NCBI RefSeq assembly: GCF_024166365.1
Contig: NC_064820.1
Span: 66,379,501-66,443,500 of the forward strand
DNA length: 64,000 nucleotides
Direction of reading: 5' to 3'
Source of the DNA: Elephas maximus indicus
Lineage: Eukaryota > Chordata > Mammalia > Proboscidea > Elephantidae
Made by a program: the position numbers and the translations under genes. Under the pieces are notes generated by a model that saw nothing but the letters and a program-made list of their open reading frames with translations, had not been told where the DNA came from and searched no databases. Every line of letters begins with the position of its first letter. The first letter of the stretch is position 1. Below are positions 33,617 through 45,485 of this stretch, in pieces.

Positions 33617-36511
33617 CTAAAGGGATAATTTACCAAAAAGAAAATAAAAAAGAATGCCTAGAATAAGAAAAAGGAGATTTATGACTTCTCAGCTAGCTTA
33701 CCACCAAACCTGGCAGAGGCTTCGCTGTGGCTCACCTGCTTGCTGCTCCTTCTCTTCCTCTCATCCCCTTGCTTTTGATGAATGCAGAGTAAGCAGGGGG
33801 CGGGACTAGCTCGCCTCCCTTCTCTGCATGCTCTGTGCAGCAATTACCCTCTTGTGAGTATCTCTCTGCTGGCAGATTACAAGTTCAAAAAGACTCGCCT
33901 CGTTGCTGACCTGAATAGAATTACTGCAGCTGATAAGACAAGGCTGCTATGGAGTCTATAGCTGGAGGCTGGTCAGGCAAGGGCTGGGAGCTGCTCATTC
34001 TTGCCCAGCATCCCCGCGCACACAATCTGGTGGATTATTGACAATGCTGAGTGATGTGGATGGCATTTATTAGTTTTCAATAGCTGCTACAAAATGAACT
34101 TCACGCCATCTGCGAAATAAGGATTCAGAAGCAGCCTGAATATTAAAATACTTGTGACGGCTTCTGCTATTATATAAGATTTTACATTTTATAAGCTCCC
34201 AGTGGGACGAGAAGTGTAAATTAAGACACCTATTTAGAAGGCAGTAAATAAACTTTGGAAAGCAGTAGTACAATTAATGAATGGATAGAAAATTGCATAT
34301 GGGAGGAGGAATAGTTTTTCTACATAGAGAGTCAGAAGCTAAGTGGGCTTTAAACATTCTTCTGTCAGTACCATTAAGACATTAATAGCAAAAATAATAT
34401 ACAGAAATTCATAAGGAATATTTTTAGCAAAATGAATAAACAGCTGTATGTGTGACAGAGAGATCGAGCCAGTGATAAACTCCCCCCTCCATTGCCACCC
34501 CACTATGGAACTTGTCTAATTATTCAAAAGCATCCTGTAGTATTATCTCCAGCAGAGAAAATGTTTTGATGAAAAGAATTCCATAGAAACCATTCCAAGG
34601 CTTTATTCTAATGTTGCCCGATTTCCTAGGCTGATCACCAGACTGTCACTTTCTCTTCCCTCCACATTCCTAGTGAAGACACATAAGCATGGTAGGACTA
34701 AAAGATGCATCTTTTGTTACCCAATGGCAAATCAGGGTCCCTCACAGCAGAGTCTGGGAGATGCATGTGGAGACAGGAAGCAGTGCCTAATGAGAGATGA
34801 ATATTTTCATGCTGTTGTAATCTGGGACAAGGCCACCACTCCGGCCCTCAACTCTTCTCCTGAATTTGCTCTTTCCTTTCAGTCTCACCTCCACCATTAA
34901 TCAAGAGTGAGCCTTGGAATGATAGCCTCCGTTAATTCGCCTTTGAAATGCTACTTGTACTGACGGCAATCGGAGTCTTAGGAAGCCATTCCCTGAAGTA
35001 TCACTGAATTGAAACATAATCCAGAGATAGAAAAGACTTTGGCCTGCCGCTTTGTATTAGAACAAAAATAATCATGGTAATAGCTTGCATTCTCCTTGAC
35101 GTCTTTCATTCAATAATGTCAAGCAATTTATTTGTACGCAAGTAATTAAGAAAACACTCCTTTGTGGTAAGTCACTAATTTAGCTCCCATTTTAAAGAGA
35201 GGCAGAAAGAGGCTTAATGATTTTCCCCAGGGGAGACCAAAGTAGGTAGCAGAAGCATTGGATATGCAGTGATTTGTGGCTAAGATCTCTCATGTTCATC
35301 TCTAATCCCCAATATTGGGCTCACAAAATTGCTTCGGAGCGAGAGTTGGTCTTCAGTCTCCTGGGTGGTGTTGCTGTGTCCTCTTCAAGGGCTGCCTGGT
35401 TCTGCTGGGGAGGCAGCTGCATCTCATAGCTCTTGGTGAATATTTTTGTACTCTCCTTTCATCACATGATGTATATCATTCCCCTCTCTGGCATTTCCAA
35501 TCACTGAGAGCAGCGGAACCACGGAACGAATTGGAACACTGTAATTTATCCCCCTCATTGATTTGAGGGGAGGGAGCGAGGAGATGCGGAAGGGAAAAGG
35601 TGAGGTGGAATGTTCTTTCCAACCTCCTAACCACAACAGGATTCTGTTTCTTTTGCCTCAGAAGTGCTTACTCAAGCTCACCTGTGTCTCAGTTTTGCTG
35701 GCCTCCTGCCAGGCCTTTTAACAGGCGCAGACCACTTTCCCCCTCAGAAAACTGGGGTCATAGAGCAAGAGGGCACCCTCTGGCCTGGGTGGCCAGGGTA
35801 GAGGGCCATGGGCCCTGACTGCCTGCTCCCTTTTCCTCTCCTGCCCATTAGCTCTGTTATTTGTCAGAAAGAAGTTTTAGATAGCAATGGGAAATATTTG
35901 GTATTAGAGGCAGCATTATTTGATGGTGGTGGGCGTTGTTTATAATTATCCTCTTCTTGTCGGAATGCTATGCACTTTGTGGCTGTTGTTACTGGAAGAT
36001 GTGCCATTAAATTTCTACCTTATTCATATGAAATTTAAGCTGACAAGGGAAAAAAAGACAATTACAAGGCTGCTTTTAAATGCATTTTCCACTTTGAGGC
36101 AGGCTAAGAACTTAGAGAATTGGCTGGAGATTTAAAATCTCTTTATGAAATAGAAAGAACTGGGAGATGAAGGGTGGAATTTACAGTTTCTATTAACATG
36201 GTTGCTGGGGTTCTTGGAGGTAACTATGAGTTGTGTTTTTAAATAACTTCAATAATTATAGTAGTAATTAGCACAGGTAGGCACACATGAAAGTATAACA
36301 TGCAAGTAGATAAATATGCTGGCAATGATAGCAATAAAGCATTCTGCAAATATAAACTGCTATATAAATGCTAATTAATTACATAAGTAGGCATCCAGGT
36401 TGGGATGTTTATTCATATTACTTCAAAGATAAACAGGAAAACAGGCTTCTCCCCTGCCTCCCATCTCCAGCCTCCTACAAGTGGTAGGCAAACTGTCAGG
36501 GTGGGTGAAGA
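33617..36511. other. Repeat-poor island; possible regulatory DNA
   Basis: The longest stretch with no transposon that I can name on either strand, apart from a faint MIR-like patch near 35100-35270. A GC-box-like GGGGGCGGGAC occurs at about 33797, a CAGCTGATAAG (E-box overlapping a GATA site) at about 33927, and TAATTA-type sites near 36248, 36263 and 36371-36380. No frame or splice pattern supports an exon. Enhancer function is only a suggestion. Confidence 0.35.
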
Positions 36512-36862
36512 CTCTGGACCTCTGCTGTCCTGTAAGTTAGTCACCAGCCACATGGAGCTATTGAGCACTGGAAATGTGGCTAGTCCCAAATGAGATGTGC
36601 TGTAAATGTAAAAGATACACCAGATTTGAAAGCTTAGTCTGGGGGCAAAAAAAAAAAAGAATGTAAAAGATCTCATTGATAATTTTTATCTGGATTATAA
36701 ATGGATGTTTTAGATATCTTTGGTTAAATAAAATACATTATTGAATTGATCACCTGTTTATTTTTACCTTTTCAATATGGCTACTAGAAAATTTTAGATT
36801 ATGCTTATGGCTCACATTTGGGGCTCGAAATATGTTTTTATTGGACAATACTGCTCTGGAAT
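36512..36862. mobile_element. hAT-type DNA transposon relic
   Basis: Left end 'CTCTGCTGTCCTGTAAGTTAGTCACCAGCCAC', then 'GAGCTATTGAGCACTGGAAATGTGGCTAG'; right end 'TTTTTATTGGACAATACTGCTCTGG'. The ends are inverted relatives (CTGCTGTCC / reverse complement of GGACAATACTG). There is no transposase frame, so it is a non-autonomous copy. Confidence 0.7.
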
Positions 36863-37098
36863 ATAGAACCTAACTTTGTGGGAGCTGTAGAGAAAGTAAG
36901 AGACAGGAGAAGTACCCCTGTGGATCCCTAGGCCAAGTCTATTGTTGCAGTATTCCTGCCAGTGAGATAGAAGACACACTGCACCAAGGCACCTTCTCCA
37001 CGTTGCAAAGGATGGCTGTGAATCAACTGGGCAGGGCAGGCAACCCATATCAGCCTGGCATGTACAACTTTTAGCACCAGGCACATATAAAAATAAAA

Positions 37099-37311
37099 GG
37101 GCCTAAGGTGGTGCAAAAAATTAAGTGTTAGACTACTAACCAAAAGGGTGGTGGTTCAAATCCATCCAGAGACTCCATGGAAGAAAGGCCTGGCAATTTG
37201 CTTCCAAAAGGTCACAGCCTTGAAAACCCTAAGGAGCAGTTCTACTCTGCACACATGGAGTTGCCATGAGTCAGAATCGACTCTAAGGAACTGGTTTGGT
37301 TTTTTTGGTTT
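37099..37311 (+). mobile_element. AfroSINE, sense
   Basis: 'GGTGGTGCAAAAAATTAAGTG', 'GGTGGTTCAAATCCATCCAG', 'GCCTTGAAAACCCTAAGGAGC' and 'GAGTCAGAATCGACTC' followed by a GGTTTGGTTTTTTTGG tail. Confidence 0.92.
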
Positions 37312-38555
37312 AAGGTAGGCTGGGCCATGTGGGCTGCTTATCTGCAAAGTAGAGAGAAAGCAAACCACAGGTTATCAGGTTCCCTTTTTGGTAAGTACCT
37401 GCCTGGCTGCCAAGGCTGACAGTTAAATATTCATGAGGGGATACGGGTGGTGAGCAAGCATGAGGGACACTGACTAAAAGTGGGAGATGGAAATATTTAT
37501 TAAGTATAACTTTACACTAATTTGACTCAGATTTCACCATGCATGGGGCTTCCTAAGTGAAGAAGATGTGTGAGAATTCTTTCATAAGCCATATCACCTT
37601 GTACAGTGTTTAGTTGTTAGATAAACGTTGATAATTGTGAATTCTGCGTTATGGTGCTGTAGTAGTGTTTTGTTGGAGTATTTAAAGCACTTGAATTCTT
37701 ATTTGCATGTTATTTACATAAACTTACCTACCAAGTTCAGAAGGCTATAACTCCAAGTATGTACAATTAGATTAAATTAATTAGTGCTACACCCTGCAAT
37801 TGTGTAAAAATCTAATATTCCAAAATTAATGCCCTTGAAGTATATAACAGATTTTTTTAACCACTGAATCTCATTCTAGCTCAGAAACTCTGAATATGCA
37901 ACCTGCATGGACCTGGTGACATATGCCTTCCTTTTGACCTCATGACTCCTATAGGTCATCAAGCACAGGAGACTATTTCTAAATGTCCCACCTTCCTCAG
38001 AGATGTTTATCTTTTGAAGCACCTTAGTGCTTATCCAGTCCAACCTCATCTTGATCATGGTCACCAATCCGAGGTCTAAGGCCCAGAAAGGAAACGAATT
38101 TACCCAAAATGATGTGACCATTAAAGGCTGACTCAACACTAGAACATGCCCTCTTGCCCAGGCCTGCTCCTGATAGTGGTGGTGCCCAGGTTCGAGTACT
38201 AAATGAGGCTCACCTGCTATGGGCTAGCTCTCTAAATATCATCAGTCAGGCTAGCAAATTGTGGAATGTAGTCCACCCTACTTCCTTAACAAACATACCT
38301 TAGTAACATCACAGCAGGCCAGGTTGAAGGCTAGAATTCTTGAATTCCTCTGAGTCCTGCTCCAGTAAGTGGTGGCCTGGGAAGAGTCAGCCCTTGTCTC
38401 CCAGCCACGCCCCTTCCCCATCCTATTAATATCTCTGTCTCCATCCTGCATTCACGTGGATGAGCACATGTATGGACATTGCTACACACTTGTCTAAGCT
38501 CTGTCCATGCCCATTGCCCAATCAGCCCTCAGGAGAACAGACACAGAAAGAAGAT
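37312..38555. other. No gene recognised
   Basis: A faint MIR-like block at 38060-38125 ('GGCCCAGAAAGGAAACG'). Nothing else is supported. Confidence 0.4.
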
Positions 38556-39225
38556 TGTCTTAGGCTGGGTTCTCTAGAGAAGCAAAACCAGTAATGCATA
38601 TAAATATTTAGAGAGAGATTTATATTAAGGAAACAGTTTGGTGATCATAGGGGGTGGAACGTCCCACATCCTTGGATCAGGATAGTCTTTTCCCAATTCA
38701 CAGAGCCACAGAAGATGTTGAACCCAAGATGAACAGGTTGGAGAGCAGGGATCCTGCTCACAGGTTGTGACGGTTGAGGAATCCTCAAGGTCTCAGGCAA
38801 GATCACAAGGTTTCTCCTGAGTCATCTAGCTGCAGGGGCTGGCAAACCCAAGATAGGCAGGTCGGGGATCAGGACTCTTGCTTTCAGGCCATGAAGATTG
38901 GCGAATGCCAAGTTGGACAGGTAAGCTGCTGGCTCAAGTTCCAAGAACCAGAGGTCAGACAAGAGACAGCTGCTAGATCCAGAACAAGCCAACAAATTTT
39001 GCAAGGTGAACAGGATGGAAGTAGGTGGTAGAAGGCAGAGAGATGAAGGCTGAGGGGAAGGTTAGCTACCACAGGTCCCATCCCCGCTTCTACCACTCAG
39101 CAGATTCCATCATGGGGGTGATCACATATCAAATTTCAACAGGAAAATGATCACAACATTATACCACTGCCAAAACATTGGGAATCATGGCCCAGCCAAG
39201 CTGACACACAATCTTAACCATCACA
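38556..39225 (-). mobile_element. MLT2-like ERVL solo LTR, antisense
   Basis: It starts TGTCTTAGGCTGGGTTCTCT and ends CTTAACCATCACA (TG...CA), the antisense layout of MLT2 LTRs. Flanks AAGAT (38551-38555) and GAGAT (39226-39230) fit the 5 bp target duplication of ERVL, with one change. An inner block of roughly 130 bases ('AACCCAAGATGAACAGGTTGG' / 'AACCCAAGATAGGCAGGTCGG') occurs twice, which makes this copy long (670 bases). Confidence 0.85.
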
Positions 39226-39691
39226 GAGATTCATGCAGGCCCTGGACACTGTTGGCCTAGAGCCATCTGAGCAGAGAATTTTTGGTCTCTGGGTACCCAG
39301 AATGTGATCTAGAAGGGAGACACAAACACCAGAAGGGCATGTGCTGTTGACCCTGCAAATTCCTCACCCAACAGCAAGAGAAACACCCAAAAGGTACCCA
39401 AAGAGTGCCCAAGCCAGGTTCTTCAAAGCGTGGCCAGGCAGGGACCTCCTTTGCCTGTGTCCAAGGGAGTTCTTCTCTTAACTCCCAATCTAGGGTGTTC
39501 TTTCCATGTTGCAGCTCTCCCTCCTGCAAAATTTGATGTACATATAGCACTCTTTTACCCTGTTAATAATTATTATTCCTAATGGGAAGGAGCCCTTAGA
39601 TGTCAGAAAACAGCAAAAAAGAGTTTAAGTTTTAGTTTCTTTGTTGTGTTCAGGTCACATTGTTGTCCTATATCTTCTCGTCTTTCACCCT

Positions 39692-39787
39692 ATACACACA
39701 CCCACAGACACACACATACAAACACACAAACACACACACAGACACACACAAACACACAAGCACACACACAAACACACACACACAAAC
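39692..39787 (+). repeat. (CA)n-derived microsatellite with AAACA units
   Basis: Imperfect ACACAC runs broken by ACAAACACAC and ACAGACACAC units. Confidence 0.95.
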
Positions 39788-40104
39788 ATGCATGAACTCA
39801 CACATCCCTGGACAACCCTCTGAGTAGAGTCAGGAATCCTCCACTAGGCACAGTAATCACTCTCTTTCCCATCATGTGTTTGTTTGTTGTTTTTAAACAC
39901 TACAACTACACTGATTTGCATGTTGTTTTCATAAATTTGCATAGTGCATTCAAGAGGCCCTCTCTCTTCAGCAACCCCCACTACTGTGGAAATGTGGCCA
40001 GTTTCCCCTGTGTTTAAAAGGAGTACAAAGGAACTCTTTATTTCCACAAGTATTTATTACAATGACGCTTTTCAATACTACAGAACATAGTTTTGTTATT
40101 TTTT

Positions 40105-40509
40105 TTAATTAAAGTACCACTGTGAGGAGTTTTTACAAAGCAATCCCTTTATTACTGTGTCATCGGGAGCTTGTAAGCATGAAAATGAGTGACCAAGGGA
40201 GGCTGCAGAATGTTCTTCTCTGGGAGAAATATTTTTAAATGATCCATCTGGGACAGTGTCTAGAAATCCTCTCAGGCCCTTTCCATACTCGGAGCCTCTG
40301 GAACCCTGCTCTCCTGTGGTTTCCATGCCAGGACTCCCACGGTACTGGTGCCAGCAGTACTGGGGACCCCTGCACATCTGGCTTGGCTCAGGCCTCCCTG
40401 CCCACAAGTGAGGCTCAGAAAACTGTGTGAACTGTTTATATGCCTGTTTGGGTTTCATTTTTTGGAGTAATGACCACGATGTGTATGACCATTGGATCAT
40501 TGAGGCCAT
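40105..40509 (-). other. Unidentified 134-codon open frame with downstream AATAAA
   Basis: The frame starts at 40509 and reads without stop to 40105. I do not recognise the product. No signal peptide, membrane segment or known domain is visible. On the minus strand an AATAAA (about 40150) is followed some 45 bases later by an A-run (about 40105-40096) and further AAC-rich A sequence. That layout resembles the 3' end of a retrocopied mRNA, but it overlaps the frame and may be coincidence. Confidence 0.25.
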
Positions 40510-40635
40510 TGTGAGTGAACATAAGAGTGGTTCATTTCAGGTCATTCAGTTGAATTTTTCATCTGCATGAGTACAAGCGAATCCATGTAAAGTAATGGAT
40601 TCCAACATACCATTTCAAATACAAAAGACAATAAT

Positions 40636-41990
40636 TCAATTACTTTTGTCGGATCTCCAATCATCTCCATCCCTGTGGCCAAATCCAATGAACACTTCTC
40701 TGTTTTCATCTTATTTGGCTGCTCAACAAATTTGATCCCTTCCTCTTTTTCTGAAACACTCTGTTATCTTGGCTTTTATCACATCACTCTCTCTTGGTTT
40801 CTTCACCTCAATATCTTTTTATTTTTCTTCTCTGTTTTATCCATGTTACCTCTTAATTTCACATGTTGATGTTCCTCAGGACTCCTTTTCTTTTTCCTTC
40901 CTTCCTTCCCTCCTTTTTTTTCTCTGTCTATACTATCACCCTAAGTAATCTCATCATTCGTAATATTTAATTCCATAAGTATGCTGATGAATCCCAAACT
41001 TATAACTGCAGCTCATACTTCTCCTGTAAGGAGATTGTCCGAAGTAAACCATATTTGTATATCCAACTGCCTACAATTTCAGGTCCCTTAATCTGCCTTT
41101 TCGCCTTCACAGATCTCCCCCCACATACCCATTCAGAGACTGAAACCAAAACTATGGGACCATTCTTAATTCTCCATTTCCCTATGCTGGCACTAGTTTT
41201 TTTTTTTTTTTTTTTTTGGCAATACCCAATCTACCAGCAAGTCCTATTAAGTCAACCTAAAAAATGTACCATGAATCTGTTCATCTCCACTACTACTATT
41301 TCAGTCCAATCCAACACAATCTCTTGCATGGCCCACTTCAACACCTCCCAAATGGTGTCTCTACTTCCATTTTTGCCCCTGCCCCCAACTCTATTCATTC
41401 TCCACACAGAAGAAAAGTAAATTATAACACAAATCAGATCAACATTGAACACAAATCAGACCATACCATTGCCCTACTTAAAACTCTTTAATGGATTTCT
41501 ATTTCACATGGAAAAACGTAGTTTCTTTACCATAAACGATTGGACCCTGCATGATCTGTTTTCTTATTCCAGGTTCTCCCCTTGTCCAGTGCTTTCTAGC
41601 TACACTGGTCTTCTCTTAGTTCCCTCAAAACATTAAGCTTCTCCTAGTTCAGGGTCTTTACATGCAATAATTTTTCCTACTTGGGGTACTTCCCTCTTCT
41701 ACTGCTTTGCTCTTAAACTTAAATGTTATATCTTCAGAGAGGCCTTCTCCAACAACCCTATGTAAAGAAAGTTTACTCCATACCCTTCCATTACTTCTGT
41801 TACTCTCTTAGTTCCTCCTTTCTTCCATTATTAAATGCTTCATAATTTTTTATTACTTTATCTGTTTACTTATATCTCTTCTGTATCCTTCAGTAAAAAG
41901 GAAGCTCCATGAAAGCAAGATGGACCATGGCTACCTTATTCCTCATTGTATTCCCCCACTGCTCAGTACAATGGAAATGAATGGATGAAT
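40636..41990 (+). mobile_element. L2 LINE, sense, 3' 1.3 kb
   Basis: Collinear L2 blocks: 'CATCTCCATCCCTGTGGCCAAATCCAATG', 'TATGCTGATGAATCCCAAACTTATAAC', 'TATCCAACTGCCTAC', 'CCTACTTAAAACTCTTTAATGG', 'CCCTGCATGATCTG', 'GAGAGGCCTTCTCC' and the end 'GGAAGCTCCATGAAAGCAAG...TGGATGAATGA'. All frames are broken. Simple (TTCC)n and T-runs have grown inside it at 40890-40920 and 41199-41218. Confidence 0.85.
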
Positions 41991-42345
41991 GAAGAATCAG
42001 AATCTCAATAACATTATCAAGAGATTTTGTAACACTTTTTTCGAAATTACAGATCTGGTATGATTTTTAGACTTTGAACATACGTAAGACATCTATTGCT
42101 GTGGAAACTTCTAAATAGACATCTTTTAGTAGATTCAAGTCTGTTGTATGCCCCACTCATCTAAACAAGTTATACACCCAGGAAAATGAAGTTGAAATGA
42201 TGTATGTTGAATTCGACTTTTTCATGAAAATAGTGTTCCCAAATAGCTTTTTCTAAGATAACCATCAACCCAACATTTGATTAACTCTAAATAGGGTAGC
42301 TATAGAACTTATTGTCTAAACCAGGACACTTCTGAGAATAGAAGA
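41991..42345. other. No recognised feature
   Basis: AT-rich sequence between L2 and RTE. Confidence 0.45.
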
Positions 42346-42541
42346 GTTGTTGTTAGATGCCGTCAAGCCAGTTTTGACTCATAGGGACCCCGTGTATAAC
42401 AGAACAAAACACTGCCTAGTCGTGTACCATCCTCACAGTCATTACTACGTCTGAGTTCATTGTCACAGCCACTGTGCCAATCCATCTCATTGAGGATCTT
42501 ACTCTTTTCTGCTGACCCTCTACTTTATTAAGCATGGTGCC

Positions 42542-43670
42542 TGTCTTAGGCTGGATTTTCTAGAGAAACGAAACTAATAAAGCATATAAATGTATGTATA
42601 TGTCTTTGTTATTGTTGTTAGTGTCATCGAGTCAGTTCTGACTCATAGTGACCCTGTGTACAACAGAATGAAACACTGCCTAACCCTGCGCCATGCTCAA
42701 AATTGTTGTTATGCTTCAGCCCATTGTTGCAGCCACTGTGTCAGTCCATCTAGTTGAGGGTATTCCTCTTTTTTGCTAACCCTGTACTTTACCAAGCATA
42801 ATATCCTTCTTCAGGGACTGACTCCTCCTAATAACATGTCCAAATTATGTGAGACATAGTTTTGCCATCCTTGCTTCTAAGGAACATTCTGGCTGTACTT
42901 CTTCCAAGACAAATTTGTTCATTCTTTTGGCAGCCTATGGCATATTCAGTATTCTTTGCCAACACCATAACTCAAAGGCATCAATTCTTCTTTGGTCTTT
43001 GTGTTCATTGTCCAGCTTTCACACCCATATTAGGCAATTGAAAACACCATGGCTTGGGTCAGGCACACCTTAGTCTTCAATGTGACATCTTTGCCTATTA
43101 ACAAGTTAAAGAGGTTTTTTGCAGCAGATTTGCCCAATTCAATGCATCATCTGATTTCTTGCCTGCTGCTTCCATGAGTGTTGATTGTGAATCCAAGTAA
43201 AATATGTATATAGAAAGATTTATATCAAGGAAATGGCTCACACAGTTGTAGAGGCTGGAACATTCCCAAGTCCGTGGGTCAGGATAGCGGTGTCTCCTGA
43301 TTCACATAGCCACAGGGGCTGAAAAATCCAAGATGGCATGTCAGAGAGCAGGGCTCTTTTTTACAGGCTGCAAAGAGAGATGAATCCCAAGATCGCCCAA
43401 GAACCAGAGGTCAGACAAACAGGAGCGAGCTGCAGGATTCACAGCAAGCAAAACCCCTTGAGCCCTGCCAGAGTGTTCACTTATATGCCATGTAGGCCAC
43501 ACATCCAAAGAAGCTCTCTTTCAACTGACTGATCACTCACAGCAGATCTCATCATAGAGATGATTACGTTATATCAGATCTAATCATGGAAATGATCATA
43601 ACATCATACGACTGCCACACCACTGAGAATCATGGCCCAGCCAAGTTGGCACACAACCTTAACCATCACA
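42542..43670 (-). mobile_element. MLT2-like ERVL solo LTR inside the RTE
   Basis: It starts TGTCTTAGGCTGGATTTTCT and ends CCTTAACCATCACA, the same family as the copy at 38556. Flanks GTGCC (42537-42541) and GTGTC (43671-43675) fit a 5 bp target duplication. The RTE map shows that GTGTC is the original target. A second RTE is inserted at 42602-43203. Confidence 0.9.
42602..43203 (-). mobile_element. RTE1-type LINE 3' end nested in the LTR
   Basis: A 602-base 5'-truncated copy: tail GTTATTGTTGTTAGTGTCATCG at the left, RTE C-terminal coding part to 'GTGAATCCAAGTAAAAT' at the right. ATGTATAT occurs on both sides (42594-42601 and 43204-43211), a perfect 8 bp target duplication. Confidence 0.93.
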
Positions 43671-44502
43671 GTGTCCTCCTCCAGAGACTGGTCCCGCCTG
43701 ATAACGTGTCCAAAGTATGTCAGACGAAATCTCACCAACCTCGTTTGCAAGGAGCATTCTGGCCGTACTTCTTTCAAGACAGATTTGTTCATTCTTCTGG
43801 CAGGCCATGGTGTATTCAATATTCTTTGCCAACACTGTAATTCAAAGACCTCAATTCTTCTTTGGTGTTCCTTATTCAATGTCCAGCTTTCGCATATATA
43901 TGAGGCAATTGAAAATACCATGGCTTGGGTCAGGTATACCTTAGTCCTTAAAGTGATATCTTTGCTTTTTAACATTTTAACAAGGCTTTTGCTGCAGATT
44001 TGCCCAATTTAATTGATCATTTGATTTCTTGACTGCTACTTCCATGGGCATTGATTGTGGATCCAGTGAAATGAAATACTTGACAACTTCAATATTTTCT
44101 CCATTTAGCATGATGTTGTTTATTGGTCCAGTTGTGAGCATTTTTGTTTTATGTTGAGCTGTAATTCATACTGAAGGCTGTAGTCTTTGATCTTCATTAG
44201 TAAGTGCTTCAAGTCCTCTTTGCTTTCAGTAAGCAAGATTGTGTCATCTGCATATTGCAGGTTGTTAATAAGTCTTCCTCCAATCCTGAAGCTGTGTTCT
44301 TCTTCATATAACCCAGTGTCTTGGATTTATTTGCTCAGCATACAAGTTGAATAAGTATGGTGCAAGGATATAACCCTGACACACGCATTTAACAACTTTA
44401 AACCATGCAGTATCCCCTTGTTCTGTTTGAACGACTGCCTCTTGTTCTATGTACAGGTTCCACATGAGCACAATTAAGTGTTCTGGAATCCCCACTCTTT
44501 GC

Positions 44503-44857
44503 AAAAGTCATAAATGAGGACTGTCTCAAGCAAACCAGAATGTGATACTCTGACATTAAAGATTTTTGTTCACTATGTGGTTCCAGTCTTCTTAGAATTT
44601 GCAATTAAACAAGTTAATAACTAATCACAAAATTATATTTCAGATGTATGAACTAATAGCTTTTTCCACAAAATTCTTACCTTTTCCTCCAGTTATGATC
44701 TATTTTGCATGATAACATACTACAAGGTAAGGGAATACATTTATAAATATATGGGAATTCAGAAGATTTTTGTGAGAATTTGATAGACATCTTTGAGGAG
44801 ACTTATGAAAGAGACTTGTAGCCTCTTGATAGATGACTTTTTGATGAATCATAATAA
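44503..44857. other. No recognised feature
   Basis: AT-rich sequence with no coding signal. Confidence 0.45.
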
Positions 44858-45115
44858 ACATAGTTAATGTTTACTGAGCCCTTATCATATACCATATCGA
44901 ATGAAAAATGCCCTTTGCATTTCTAACTGAATAAATCCTCAGAAAAACACCAAGAAGTACATAATATTAACCTCCTCATTTTTCATATAAAGAAACTGAT
45001 GTGCAGAGGTTTAAACACATTGCCTAAGATCACACAATGTAAGCACCAAAGCTGGGCCCAGTCCCAGATATGCTCTTCTCCAAAGCCCATACTCCTAACC
45101 ATTATGTACCTCTGA
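44858..45115 (-). mobile_element. MIR, antisense, nearly full length
   Basis: 'GTTTACTGAGCCCTTATCATATACC', 'ACCTCCTCATTTTTCATATAAAGAAACTG', 'CATTGCCTAAGATCACACAATG', 'CCATACTCCTAACCATTATGTACC' follow the antisense MIR order from tail to tRNA head. Confidence 0.85.
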
Positions 45116-45329
45116 GATTGTTTGCATCCCTGCCTTCCATTTCTTGTTGCAATTTGGAGATCAGACTGTGCTTGCGCCAACTCTAGGATGCTTTTCTTCC
45201 ATTTGGTAGGATGCTCATTTATTGCTATGATGAAACAGTAACAAGGGTCTGTCTGGCCAAGCACGGAGGGATTGCTTCAGGTTGAAGGTTGTCTGTCTTG
45301 TACCTGCTGAGAGGAAATGAACCATACAG

Positions 45330-45485
45330 TGTTAAAGCTGAAAGAAGTTCTGGAGATTCCAAGGCCCCATCCTTGACTTTACACATGAGAAAATCAGAAA
45401 AGTGAATTGACTTGCCCAGGGTCACACAGCCAGGTAGTCAAAAGTAGAACAACAACTCAGGTTTCCTGACTCCTAGTTCGATGTA
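45330..45485 (-). mobile_element. MIR fragment, antisense
   Basis: 'ATGAGAAAATCAGAAAAGTGAATTGACTTGCCCAGGGTCACACAGCC' and 'GGTTTCCTGACTCCTAGTTCGATG'. Confidence 0.8.

Larger units (their letters stand above)
39226..40635. other. No gene; contains a CA-rich microsatellite
   Basis: The microsatellite and one minus-strand open frame are listed separately. No named repeat otherwise. Confidence 0.4.
42346..44502 (-). mobile_element. RTE1-type LINE 3' part, antisense, host of an LTR
   Basis: Two pieces (42346-42541 and 43671-44502) are adjacent in the RTE map, the join falling in the 'AAGCATGATGTCC' region of the antisense tail. The copy is 5'-truncated in the RT region at about 44502. An MLT2-like LTR separates the pieces. 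The minus-strand frame 43604-43975 keeps 'LTQAMVFSIASYICESWTLN' but is broken elsewhere. Confidence 0.92.

Noticed and set aside
39692..39787. CA-rich tract as a regulatory or Z-DNA element
   Set aside because: It is an ordinary imperfect microsatellite; nothing around it supports a function.
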